The notes under the pieces are model-generated. The model was given only the letters and a program-made list of their open reading frames with translations. It ran no database searches and was not told where the DNA came from. A stretch of DNA of 38,449 bases from positions 1-38,449 of the IMG/VR virus record IMGVR_UViG_3300044825_002573; one strand, given 5' to 3'. Both the position numbers and the translations under genes were made by a program. How positions within the stretch are numbered: position 1 is the first letter of the stretch; each line of letters starts with the position of its first letter. Shown here in pieces: positions 9,301 to 15,928 of the stretch. The DNA comes from a virus.

Positions 9301-11267
9301 CCCGCCGCGAAATCGTCGCCCGCCGGGATCGCCCGGAGCATTTCGGCCTGCCAGTTGCCCGTGCCGTCGGCTGCCGCCTCGGCGCCGCGCTTGATCGCGT
9401 CGAACTGGGTCTTGGTGACCTTGAGCGTCTGGCCCGTCTTGAGCGTGACGGTGTAGAGCTTCTCTTCCTCTGCGCTCAGGTCGAGAACGTGATCGCTCGC
9501 CTCCTTCGCGGCCTTGCCCGTGTCGGCGATAGCCGGGGCGGCGTCCTTGTGCGCGGTCGCGACGCGCTTCGCCCCGTCTGCGGCGGTGTTGCTGGCATCG
9601 GCGCTCTCGTGCAGCGACGCGGAGAATGGCTTCACCACGCCCTTCGCCGCCTCCATCCGCTCCTTGAGCCCTGCAAGCTGCGTCTCGAGGTTCTTGTATT
9701 CCTTGCTGGCCTTTGTTGTTGCCTCTGACTCGAACCACCACAGCTTGTTCGAGTCGATGAGGTCCTGCATTTCCTTTTCGGTGTCACGGATCTGCTGGTT
9801 CAGCCCGCCGAAGGTGTTGTCGAGACCGCCGCTCCACCACAGGAACGCGTCGGCGACCGCACGCACCGCGGGTGCAAGGCCGTTCACGACTTCCGCGACA
9901 CCCGCCACCCAATCCTTGAAGCCGGACCGCATCAGCTCGGAATTGGCGCGCATCCACGAGAGCGACTCGTCGGTCACTTGCTGCGCGAGCGGGATCAGGT
10001 CGCGACCGATCGAGAGGCCGAGACCCTTCACGCCCGACTGCAACACCACGACTGAGTCGGAAAGGTTGTCGGCCGCCTTTGCATCCTTGTCGGTCCACGT
10101 AAGCCCGAGCTGCTCGGATGCGAGCGCGAGGTCGTTGATCTCCTCGCGCGTCATGGCGGCGAGCGGGAGGAAGTCCTGCGCCGAGCGGCCGAGGAGCTGC
10201 TGCGCGGCAGCCATCGTGTCCGCGCCGTCGCCGGCTGCCGCAAGCGCCTGGGTCGTCTCGGTGAGGAGCTGGCCCATCGGCTTGATCTGCCCATTCGCGT
10301 CGAACACCTCGACGCCGAGCTGAGCGAACGCCTTCGCGCTCTCGCTGCCGCTGTCCTTCGCATCCACGGCCGCCGTGGCGAGCTTCCGCATCCCCACCGC
10401 GAGCGTGTCTTGGCTTACTCCGGCGGTATCGGCCGCGAGCGCGTAGTGCGACAGCGACTCGACGGACGTGCTGGTCTTGATCGCGAGATCGTGAAACGCC
10501 TCACCGATGTGCGCGGCTTCCATCGTGAGCTTCACCGTCGCAGCACCGACGGTGCCCACACCGCCCGCGAACGCGCCGAACGCCAGGCCCGCCGAACGTG
10601 CCGCGTCGGCCATACCGGACAGGCTCGGCTTCAACCTTGCCCAGCGCTCTTCGGCCTTCTGCGTCTCGGCGGCAGCGTGCGAGATCGCCTCGCCGAGGTT
10701 GCGAACGCCGTCGCTCGTCTGCACCGCCGAAGCTGCCGCCGCCCGCTCCTGGTCGTCCAGCGCGGACAGCCCCTCCGCCGCCTGCACCGCCTTCCCGCGC
10801 ACCGTCGCGAGCGCCTGGTCGTGCTGCCGCTGCGCCGCCTCGAGCTGCAGCGTGGTGCGCGTGAGCAGCGTCTCCTCGTCGACGAGCCCGCGCTGCGCGT
10901 CGGCCTGGCGCTGGATCTCGGCGCGCACCATGCCGAAGCGCTCTTCGAGCAGCGCCTCCGCGCGCGCGAGGTCCTCGGTGATCTGGACGCCGGACTCCGC
11001 GGACTTGAAGGCGCTGACGAGGTTCGAGACGTCGGAGGCGATGGCGTCGAACTTGAGCGCTTGGATCTGCTTCTCGGCCTTCTCGGTCTCGCGCGCGAAC
11101 TGCTCGACCTCCTTCGCGAGCCCGGCGAGGCCGGTGTTGGCGGTCTGCTTCTCGACCTTCTCGAGCGCCGAGATGATCGAGTCGGAGACCTTCGCGAGGT
11201 CGCCCGCGAGCTTCTCCTGCGAGGCGCGCAGCTCGATCAGCGCGGATCCGAGGATCTGGTCACTCAC
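6306..11267 (-). CDS. Tail tape measure protein (1653 aa)
   Basis: The longest gene in the window, directly after the tail assembly chaperone pair, as in lambda-type siphoviruses. Residues 1-220 are almost continuous heptad-like coiled coil (KLAGDLAKVSDSIISALEKV). Residues about 225-700 resemble the tape-measure core (SVESLSHYALAADTAGVSQD). Residues about 785-820 form a Gly/Ala-rich hydrophobic segment (GTAAAIAAGVAGIGVGIAAA) that may insert into the membrane on infection. A Pro/Thr-rich linker lies near residues 1350-1392. A GTG start at 11267 overlaps the frameshift-product stop by 8 nt. Tape-measure length scales with tail length at about 0.15 nm per residue, predicting a tail near 250 nm. 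No lytic transglycosylase or peptidase motif was noticed. Confidence 0.9.
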   Translation of the reverse strand: MSDQILGSALIELRASQEKLAGDLAKVSDSIISALEKVEKQTANTGLAGLAKEVEQFARETEKAEKQIQALKFDAIASDVSNLVSAFKSAESGVQITEDLARAEALLEERFGMVRAEIQRQADAQRGLVDEETLLTRTTLQLEAAQRQHDQALATVRGKAVQAAEGLSALDDQERAAAASAVQTSDGVRNLGEAISHAAAETQKAEERWARLKPSLSGMADAARSAGLAFGAFAGGVGTVGAATVKLTMEAAHIGEAFHDLAIKTSTSVESLSHYALAADTAGVSQDTLAVGMRKLATAAVDAKDSGSESAKAFAQLGVEVFDANGQIKPMGQLLTETTQALAAAGDGADTMAAAQQLLGRSAQDFLPLAAMTREEINDLALASEQLGLTWTDKDAKAADNLSDSVVVLQSGVKGLGLSIGRDLIPLAQQVTDESLSWMRANSELMRSGFKDWVAGVAEVVNGLAPAVRAVADAFLWWSGGLDNTFGGLNQQIRDTEKEMQDLIDSNKLWWFESEATTKASKEYKNLETQLAGLKERMEAAKGVVKPFSASLHESADASNTAADGAKRVATAHKDAAPAIADTGKAAKEASDHVLDLSAEEEKLYTVTLKTGQTLKVTKTQFDAIKRGAEAAADGTGNWQAEMLRAIPAGDDFAAGIERTATAAEKTAPAIEDTATAADGWATTADAAGQVTDDFAKSLVDLAVSGGKAEDVLKSLGSSVLNDLTSSLTSGLGDMLKTGLSKAGNALAGGLADAISPGVTAAAEQVGASGAEALVGTMADGIASLAPDAIVGALGVGGTAAAIAAGVAGIGVGIAAAFGAFEGPDIQQQVARMLSKQIKKGFKDPEVFDAINAGLEDVGLFLSDGLGTLMVKAPKRLGLAVGEAWAQLGEDSSYQFSDGFYQDMKEHGTQLIHSSIADVLHVFYKDITDDVATGIQQSAVAAGTAIAKELGFVGDKAIKFAQQWSIAFIGMMQQAGKGADEILVALHRIDASLGTSQELIASFQRLQAEMIDAGVDMDALYAKINEQLKLITGKKMKVGNLEEVLAAVGGDATRALGVIENAMDLAGISIEKFSGGLSDVVLAISNDAGTAIREAGEDFRDFGNEADGTAEILRQKVLTALDDVIATAEELGYSSESIDAFKTAVSLISPEMMRSSEFVNALREDFARMAVESHMSVQELVDSIDPPLPEATRNAILAVNDLGKAIGDLTGAPLKNLKEVTDRMKQFGDEMYRSVVDAEGKVTKELTAFGKELIDEASTAISGMWAQMNEDGWVGLDEIGVMFDQLALLPVEALNDPAIQQATRDLLAKIGAMTGDAAIIAMANAETITQDMIDQGLAAYDEYKKAIEENPPEVPPPTTPDGQPAPTDPTQDPTAPATGAPPPQPIPPETTEGYQRLADTATEYAKAVLAGREAVEALSASTATHASAMLEALRPLIGEPGDGQGLADLNDILDRVLPQTLDDLTLAIAGATGDWKGGFDSARGAVLMLQQALDDLPTDKTITIHVQQDGAIDTSAVEIPTSHTGELIPGMPGSETLRLLEAQELVVPAETATTLPPSLVSALLSGEAFRLPADIVARVSPSVAVPRAQAGAAAATAQASGPAMAPGWRLVPVHEDALIDRALVRIERDVADGYVETGGGFRVHPLVRGRAGR

Positions 11268-11936
11268 CGCTCGCCACCGCCTTCCGCTTGCGGATCACCT
11301 TCGTCGGTTGCAGGTCGAGCTTCGGCGGGATCGGCCGCGAGACGCTCGCGCGTTCGGCCTGGCGACCGAGACGGCGCTGCAGCGACGAGCGAGCGCCCGG
11401 CTCCAGGTTCGGCGCGATCGTGGCCGTCATCATGTCGAGGGTGCGCTCCGCGGCGATCCCTTGGTGCGCGTTGAGGTACGCGAGCGCCTGCCGGACGGTG
11501 ACGCGCTTGCACTCGCGGTCGTGCCACCCGAAGGCAGCGGCGAGCCGGCCGCGGAGGCCGTCGAGGTGGAGCTCGTGGACGGGGCCGTCGTCGCCCTTCG
11601 CAGGCGCTCCGCCCTCCCCGCCGTCAGCAGCAAAGGGTCCACCTGCGCCACCCCCAGGAGCGTGACGTAGCCTTCGTAGAGGCGGATCGGGCGCTCGGCG
11701 AGCTTCGCCAGCGCTTCGGCCGGGACCGTGGGCGCGTAGAAGCGGAACGCCGACACCATCACCTCGGGGTGCGCGACGAGGTGTTCCGCGTCGAGCATGT
11801 GCTCGGCCTCCGGGCGCAGCCGGAGGAACGCGTCGATCGAGCCGTTCGGCACGTCGCGGAAGTGCCAGACGTCGTACGAGACGCCGTCCACGTCGATCTT
11901 GCCGGCCGGAATCGGGTCTGCGGTCGAGAGCTTCAC
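11260..11936 (-). CDS. Tail assembly chaperone long form made by programmed -1 frameshift (gpGT-like, 225 aa)
   Basis: From 11936 the ribosome reads the G-like frame for 102 codons to the heptamer C-CCT-TTG (plus-strand 11631-11637), slips back one base, and continues in the -1 frame to the stop at 11260. The -1 frame has no good independent start, and its sequence (HELHLDGLRGRLAAAFGWHD, RQALAYLNAHQGIAAERTLD, ending KVIRKRKAVASGE) looks like real protein, whereas the 0 frame past the site becomes Ser/Thr-rich junk. An SD-like GGGGGTGG ends about 10 nt before the heptamer and GC-rich sequence follows it; both could stimulate slippage. In siphoviruses gpG and gpGT are bound to the tape measure during tail assembly. 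Gene order and the frameshift mode match that family. Confidence 0.8.
11430..11936 (-). CDS. Tail assembly chaperone short form (gpG-like, 168 aa)
   Basis: Unshifted product of the same start. Residues 1-102 (MKLSTADPIPAGKIDVDGVS, VWHFRDVPNGSIDAFLRLRP, LAKLAERPIRLYEGYVTLLG) are the shared chaperone domain. Beyond the slippery site the 0 frame gives a low-complexity Ser/Thr/Arg tail before TGA at 11430. In lambda most ribosomes make the short form and a few per cent make the fusion. The gene follows the major tail protein after a strong hairpin and precedes the tape measure, the invariant position of this pair. The tail is unusually long for a gpG, so the functional part is probably the first 105 residues. 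Confidence 0.8.
   Translation of the reverse strand: MKLSTADPIPAGKIDVDGVSYDVWHFRDVPNGSIDAFLRLRPEAEHMLDAEHLVAHPEVMVSAFRFYAPTVPAEALAKLAERPIRLYEGYVTLLGVAQVDPLLLTAGRAERLRRATTAPSTSSTSTASAAGSPLPSGGTTASASASPSGRRSRTSTRTKGSPRSAPST
11631..11637 (-). other. Slippery heptamer for -1 ribosomal frameshifting
   Basis: On the minus strand the sequence is CCCTTTG read as C-CCT-TTG in the 0 frame, an exact X-XXY-YYZ site. Re-pairing of both tRNAs in the -1 frame gives CCC-TTT. It lies exactly where coding character moves from the 0 frame to the -1 frame. It would join ...VAQVDPL to AADGGEGG.... Confidence 0.82.
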
Positions 11937-11953
11937 AACACCTCAAGGGGAAG

Positions 11954-11983
11954 GCCGGGCGGCCCACGGGGGAGCCGCCCGGC
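11954..11983 (-). terminator. Strong GC hairpin between major tail protein and tail chaperone genes (possible attenuating terminator)
   Basis: A perfect 10-bp inverted repeat (GCCGGGCGGC / GCCGCCCGGC) with a 10-nt loop occupies the 64-nt gap between the two genes. In the minus orientation it is followed only by CTTCCCCTT, a weak U-tract. It may be a partial terminator or an mRNA-stabilising element that keeps abundant tail-tube message above the downstream tail genes. The structure is seen; the effect is inferred. Confidence 0.5.
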
Positions 11984-12000
11984 GGTGGGTACGTCAGAGA

Positions 12001-12576
12001 TCAGCTCGCGGGCGTGGCGGTCTCGTCGCCGATCACGTAGAGCGCCGGCTGGCCGTCCGGGTCGAGATCGTCCTCGGACGGGAACGCCTCGAACGTCGCC
12101 TCGAACACCCGCTGGTTGTCGAGCGAGTACTCGATGGTCGGCGCGTTGTCGGTCGCCACGACCTTGAAGAACCGGACCCACTTGTTCCGGTCCGCGGTGG
12201 GGCCGGCGCCGGTAGCCGGCTTGATCAGGAACGACTTCGCCACCGAAAGCAGGTCGAGCCCGATGTTCTGGCCGACCACGATCTTCTTCTTGGTCGAATC
12301 CACCGCGTCCGTCTGGATCTCGGTCCCGGGGAGGAACGTGAGGTAGGTCTCCAGCGCGTCCTCCGCGAGCATGACCTTGATGGTCGCCCCGCGGCCGTTG
12401 ATGTTCTTCTTGACCGGCGTGGTGCCGCGCTGATCGACCACGATGGGAACCGTGGTGGTGGTGGGGGTGTACGACCCGCCGCCCTTCGTGTAGCCGAGCG
12501 TGGTCTCGGCGCCCTCGGCCCCCATGTAGAAGTACGCGGGGTTCGCGAACAGGTTGTCGATCGACTGCAGAGCCAT
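12001..12576 (-). CDS. Major tail (tube) protein (191 aa)
   Basis: Forms the hexameric rings of the tail tube. The 191-residue length is typical. The sequence opens MALQSIDNLFANPAYFYMGA and alternates beta strands (GRGATIKVMLAEDALETYLT, KKKIVVGQNIGLDLLSVAKS) with a late motif VRFFKVVATDNAPTIEYSLD, the pattern of the tail-tube beta-sandwich fold. It lies between the tail terminator and the chaperone pair, the standard place. AAAGGAAGGTGA before ATG is a strong ribosome-binding site, and a small hairpin sits just upstream, both fitting high expression. No Ig-like C-terminal decoration is present. Confidence 0.82.
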   Translation of the reverse strand: MALQSIDNLFANPAYFYMGAEGAETTLGYTKGGGSYTPTTTTVPIVVDQRGTTPVKKNINGRGATIKVMLAEDALETYLTFLPGTEIQTDAVDSTKKKIVVGQNIGLDLLSVAKSFLIKPATGAGPTADRNKWVRFFKVVATDNAPTIEYSLDNQRVFEATFEAFPSEDDLDPDGQPALYVIGDETATPAS

Positions 12577-12591
12577 GCGTCACCTTCCTTT

Positions 12592-12608
12592 GCCCGGTCC
12601 AACCGGGC
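12592..12608 (-). other. Small perfect hairpin upstream of the major tail protein ribosome-binding site
   Basis: GCCCGGT-CCA-ACCGGGC, a 7-bp stem with a 3-nt loop, lies in the gap before the major tail gene and a few nucleotides before its Shine-Dalgarno. There is no T-tract in the minus direction, so a 5' mRNA stabiliser or processing site is more likely than a terminator. Confidence 0.4.
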
Positions 12609-12624
12609 TTGAGACCCGGTCGGA

Positions 12625-13053
12625 TCATCCGGCCGGTTGGACAAGCACCATGAGGGTCACCACGCGCGCCCGGACGTTGGTCTCGGGGTCGTACACGGTG
12701 CCGGAAACGCGATCGACCAGGACGCGGATCGTGCAATCGCCCACCGCCCCGCCGATGCCGTTGTAGATCTCGGTCACCAGGTCCGTGACCTGGCGCAGCC
12801 GCGTCGAGGACGAGTCCTCGATCACGACGTCCCACTGACACGCCCACCCGCTCGTCTTGCCCTGGTCGACGTGCGCCGCCGTGCGGTCGGCCATGTGCCA
12901 GGCCATGCGGGGCACGTCGGTGACGCGCATGGGGAACTCGTCCGCCATCGACGCCACCGGCACGATGAGGCGCAGCGCGACGGCCTCCGCAGAGGCCCCG
13001 ACGGTCGCCGCCTCGCGCAGCTCGGCCTGGATCGCGTCTTCGTCAACCAGCAC
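12625..13053 (-). CDS. Tail terminator / tail completion protein (142 aa)
   Basis: Caps the tail tube and contacts the connector in siphoviruses. Evidence is length, position directly before the major tail protein and after the gp10-like protein, and the alpha/beta sequence: an N-terminal helical part (IQAELREAATVGASAEAVAL), VTDVPRMAWHMAD, then strands with WDVVIEDSSSTRLRQVTDLV and a terminal RVVTLMVLVQ. GTG start at 13053 overlaps the upstream gene by 11 nt. Motif support is modest; synteny carries the call. Confidence 0.65.
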   Translation of the reverse strand: MLVDEDAIQAELREAATVGASAEAVALRLIVPVASMADEFPMRVTDVPRMAWHMADRTAAHVDQGKTSGWACQWDVVIEDSSSTRLRQVTDLVTEIYNGIGGAVGDCTIRVLVDRVSGTVYDPETNVRARVVTLMVLVQPAG

Positions 13054-13588
13054 GGGCGTAGGTCTCCGCGTAGATGGATTGCAGCTCGGGCCACGAGGTC
13101 TTCATGGTCGGCACCCACGCCGGACGCTTCATCTCTTCCTCGAGCCAGCGCGCGTACTTCACGCTCGGACCGCTCGGGCCGATCTGCGCGATCACGTCGC
13201 CGGCCGCGTTCGTGCCGATGCGAAACGACACCGTCTTGGACAGCGCGCCGGTGAGCCTCCGCGGCGCCTGTCCGCGCGCGCTCGCCTGGTGAACGCGCCC
13301 GCGGACCTTCCACCCGCCGATCGGCTCGGCCATCGGGATGACCTTGCCGTTGCGCGTGAAGAACCGGACCGTCCCGTCTGCGCCGTACGAGCCCGCGCCG
13401 AAGCTGCTGGAGTCGAGCGGCCAGAGGTGCCCCTTGTAGAAGTCGTAGCGCCGGCCAGCGCCGCCACCACCCTCGGCCAGCGCATCCTTGACGAGCCCCT
13501 GCAGATGCAGCGCCGACGCCTTGAGCGCCAGCGCCGAGCGACGCTTGACGCCTGCGAAGAACGCCGCGGTCTGTGTCCAGGTCGCCAC
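13043..13588 (-). CDS. HK97 gp10-like head-tail joining / neck protein (181 aa)
   Basis: GTG start at 13588, one base after the stop of the upstream gene. The N-terminal helix (FFAGVKRRSALALKASALHL) and the C-terminal segment YARWLEEEMKRPAWVPTMKT follow the gp10/phage neck family pattern, in which a 'Y(A)xxLEhG...RPFhxPA' motif is typical. Between them lies RRLTGALSKTVSFRIG with a following strand, also characteristic. It is placed between head closure and tail terminator genes as expected. It probably helps join the filled head to the preformed tail. Confidence 0.72.
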   Translation of the reverse strand: MATWTQTAAFFAGVKRRSALALKASALHLQGLVKDALAEGGGGAGRRYDFYKGHLWPLDSSSFGAGSYGADGTVRFFTRNGKVIPMAEPIGGWKVRGRVHQASARGQAPRRLTGALSKTVSFRIGTNAAGDVIAQIGPSGPSVKYARWLEEEMKRPAWVPTMKTSWPELQSIYAETYARAG

Positions 13589-13589
13589 G

Positions 13590-13937
13590 TCACACCCCTC
13601 CCGGCGTGATGCCCACGCGCAGGTGGTGCGCCCGCCCCGGTCCCGACGTCCACGGATCGCGCGCCTCGACGCGGTAGCGCGTGCCCGCGATCGTGAGCCG
13701 GTCGCCCTTCGCCACGTCCGCCGAGATCGCGGTGACCGTCATGTACGACGCCACCTCGAAGTCCCCCGGCAGCGTGCGCTTGAGCCGGTCCGTAAGCGGC
13801 TGAGGCGGCGCGCAGGGCTCGGCCGCGGTGACCGTGGTCCACGTCGGCACGACGGCGCCTGAGCCCGTCGGGCCCGGCCCGGTGGACGTGTCGCGCTCGA
13901 TGAGGGCGCGCGCGGAAAGGATGCGGGGGGAGGGCAT
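13590..13937 (-). CDS. Head closure / head-tail adaptor protein (115 aa)
   Basis: Matches the small beta-barrel head closure family (SPP1 gp16/HK97 gp7-like) in size, order and content: an early VVPTWTTVTAAEP strand pair, LPGDFEVASYMTVTAISADV, KGDRLTIAGTRYRVEARDP and a terminal HHLRVGITPGGV. The 'GDRLxIxGxxYRVxxxxxW' string is the strongest family-like signal. The start overlaps the upstream stop as TGATG. It would plug the portal after packaging and receive the tail. Confidence 0.72.
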   Translation of the reverse strand: MPSPRILSARALIERDTSTGPGPTGSGAVVPTWTTVTAAEPCAPPQPLTDRLKRTLPGDFEVASYMTVTAISADVAKGDRLTIAGTRYRVEARDPWTSGPGRAHHLRVGITPGGV

Positions 13938-14074
13938 CAGCCGGCGGCTCCAACGAGCAGCCCGACGAGGGCGAACCCGCCCGCCGCGACGACGGCGCCG
14001 ATCACGACGAGCAGCGCCACGGTGAGCGGCGAGGGGCGCCGGTAGAAGCGGCGCGAGTAGCGGTCGGTGTTCAT
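13937..14074 (-). CDS. Small single-pass membrane protein (45 aa)
   Basis: Begins MNTDRYSRRFYRRPSPLTVA and continues as one uninterrupted hydrophobic segment, residues about 17-43 (ALLVVIGAVVAAGGFALVGL...). A basic N-terminus followed by a membrane helix suggests an inner-membrane peptide with the N-terminus inside. It is locked by a 4-nt overlap to the MopE-like gene and a 1-nt overlap to the head closure gene. It belongs to a three-gene insertion of envelope-type proteins in the connector module. Family not recognised. Confidence 0.6.
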   Translation of the reverse strand: MNTDRYSRRFYRRPSPLTVALLVVIGAVVAAGGFALVGLLVGAAG

Positions 14075-15414
14075 GGGAACAGCCTCCGAAGCACCTGGAG
14101 CGCCTGGGCGCCTGCGGATGCGGGGCGGGGGCGCGACAGCGTCTGCACCAGGTCCCCGCCCGAGCAGTCCTGGTCGATGCCGTCGTTCGCGACCTCGGTG
14201 GCGCCCGGGTTCACACCGGAGCTGCCGTCGTCGCAGTCGACGCCGTGGCTCGCGCAGAAGATCGAGTCCGTCGAGCCGTACCCGTCCCCGTCCGCGTCCG
14301 CGCACGATCCCCACGCGGCGTAGTGCGTGCCATCGGCCATCATGACGAGCGGGTTGTCGGTGGCGTCGCCGTCTTGGTCGACGTCGAGCCCGGTGATGGC
14401 GAAAAGCGGCGTGCTGCCCCCGAGCGGCGTGCTGCCGATGTCGTAGGTGGCGTTCGTGCTGACGCTCGTCGGCGCGGTCGCGCTGTTCGAGACGCGCACC
14501 GTGCCGTCTGCCTTGTTGACCCACCACCCGCGCCGGAGGCTGCCCGTCGGGTCCCAATCGCCGAGGGGAATCAGGTCGATCACCCCCGCGTCGGTGACGG
14601 TCACGGTCCCAGCGATCGGCGTCGAGAGGATGTAGGTGTGCGAGTTCGACTGCCGCTTGACCGTTCCAATGCACGCCGTCGCGGATAGAGCGAAGGGCGG
14701 GTAGAAGTAGCTACCAGTGTTCATGACGGCGGATGCCGGTTGCGACGTAAAGGCGTACGACGTGCCGCTTGCGTAGCCGCGAACGTGAGCCTGCCCGCTG
14801 CTGTACTCGCCCGCGAGCGAACAATAGAAGTTCGAGTTGATCGAGGTGCCGACCGCCTCGACGTCGCCGGCCACGGGCGAGGAGCCCGCGATGTTCCCGA
14901 GCGAGAAAGAACCAATCGAGAAGTTGAACAGCCGCGTTGTCGAGCAGCCGGGACAGATGTTCGTGACCTGCCACACCTTGTCCGGGGACGTCGGCGTGAT
15001 CGTGCCGCCGTTGCCCTGCCCGGACGCCGAGGCGTTGCTTTCCAGCGTCCACGAGGCGAGGTTCGAGAGCGCCGCCGACTGGATCCACGTGCCGCTTCCG
15101 CTGACGAGCGCGGTTGTCGAGTTGCACCCCACGCCGAGGATCTTCTCCATCAACGTCGGGCTGGCCGGCGTGTGCGTCGTCGCCGTGATCGCCGAGGCGC
15201 TGACCTCCAGCTTCGTGAGCGCGTTAGTGAGCGACGTGCCGCGCCGGTTGATGACGAGCGCCGTATCGGAGTCGCACGTCGCCGGATAGGCGAGCGTCTC
15301 CGTCCGCCCGCTGCCCGAGAGCGTGCCGCCGTGCCAGGCATCGGCCGCCCCCGCGGGCGCCGGAAGCGCGACCGCCAGCGCCAGCAAGGTCGCAAGGATG
15401 CGACGCCTGCTCAC
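14071..15414 (-). CDS. Exported protein with MopE-like C-terminal metal-binding motif (447 aa)
   Basis: GTG at 15414 overlaps the upstream stop (GTGA); a GTG three codons earlier is possible. The N-terminus SRRRILATLLALAVALPAPAGA is a signal peptide with a twin-Arg flavour. Residues about 25-330 are Ser/Thr/Gly-rich beta sequence with scattered cysteines. Near the C-terminus come DVDQDGDATDN and CADADGDGYG, then HGVDCDDGSSGVNPGATE and NDGIDQDCSGG: the 'DxDGDG...DCDD...PGAxE...DxDC' pattern of the putative metal-binding motif of MopE-like secreted proteins (PF11617 type), common in Myxococcota. The motif predicts calcium or copper binding outside the cytoplasm. It lies inside head-tail connector genes, where exported proteins are not expected. 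Role unknown; lysogenic conversion and virion decoration are both possible. Confidence 0.78.
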   Translation of the reverse strand: MSRRRILATLLALAVALPAPAGAADAWHGGTLSGSGRTETLAYPATCDSDTALVINRRGTSLTNALTKLEVSASAITATTHTPASPTLMEKILGVGCNSTTALVSGSGTWIQSAALSNLASWTLESNASASGQGNGGTITPTSPDKVWQVTNICPGCSTTRLFNFSIGSFSLGNIAGSSPVAGDVEAVGTSINSNFYCSLAGEYSSGQAHVRGYASGTSYAFTSQPASAVMNTGSYFYPPFALSATACIGTVKRQSNSHTYILSTPIAGTVTVTDAGVIDLIPLGDWDPTGSLRRGWWVNKADGTVRVSNSATAPTSVSTNATYDIGSTPLGGSTPLFAITGLDVDQDGDATDNPLVMMADGTHYAAWGSCADADGDGYGSTDSIFCASHGVDCDDGSSGVNPGATEVANDGIDQDCSGGDLVQTLSRPRPASAGAQALQVLRRLFP

Positions 15415-15923
15415 TGCGCGCACCCGGCCGTGATCGACACGCGGCCCGCCGCGCAGGTGTCACACGTCGCGTCGAACGTGATGCTGTCGGCGGTGGCCGA
15501 CCCGGCCTTGCAGAAGAACTCGGTCCCGCCCGGTGGAATCCGGCCCGAACCGCCATCCGGCCCGGTGAAGCCCAGATCGTACGTGCGCGAGAGGTTCGTC
15601 GCCTTGGCGTAGAGGGCGACGTTCCCGGTGCAGCCCGCGTCCACGGTCGTCGAGGAGTTCGACACCGCCGAGTAGGCCGACTTGGTGCTCGCCGCGGGGG
15701 CGATGCACTGGAGTCGCGCGTCGGTCGCCGCCGTCCCGATCGAGCCGAGGTTCACGGTCGAGCCGGAGACGTCGAGCCCGGCGCCGCCCAGCGTGCACGT
15801 GCCGTCGCCGTTGTCGCCGCAGAGCGTCACGACGCTCGATCGTACAGAGCTGATCGCTCGATCCTCGGCGCGAGCGCCGACGGCTAGGGCGAGGAGTGCG
15901 ATCGTCAGGAGTGCTCGCTTCAT
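15411..15923 (-). CDS. Exported cysteine-rich protein of unknown function (170 aa)
   Basis: GAGGTGACGACC-ATG gives a clear start at 15923. MKRALLTIALLALAVGARA is a textbook signal peptide with a cut predicted before ED. The mature part has eight cysteines, first at C35 and C43 in LCGDNGDGTCTLGG (a DxNxDG calcium-loop-like stretch), later FFCKAGSATADS and ATCDTCAAG, consistent with disulphides outside the cytoplasm. It follows the first connector gene and overlaps the MopE-like gene by 4 nt, so the two are coupled and may act together at the cell surface. No family recognised. Confidence 0.7.
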   Translation of the reverse strand: MKRALLTIALLALAVGARAEDRAISSVRSSVVTLCGDNGDGTCTLGGAGLDVSGSTVNLGSIGTAATDARLQCIAPAASTKSAYSAVSNSSTTVDAGCTGNVALYAKATNLSRTYDLGFTGPDGGSGRIPPGGTEFFCKAGSATADSITFDATCDTCAAGRVSITAGCAQ

Positions 15924-15928
15924 GGTCG

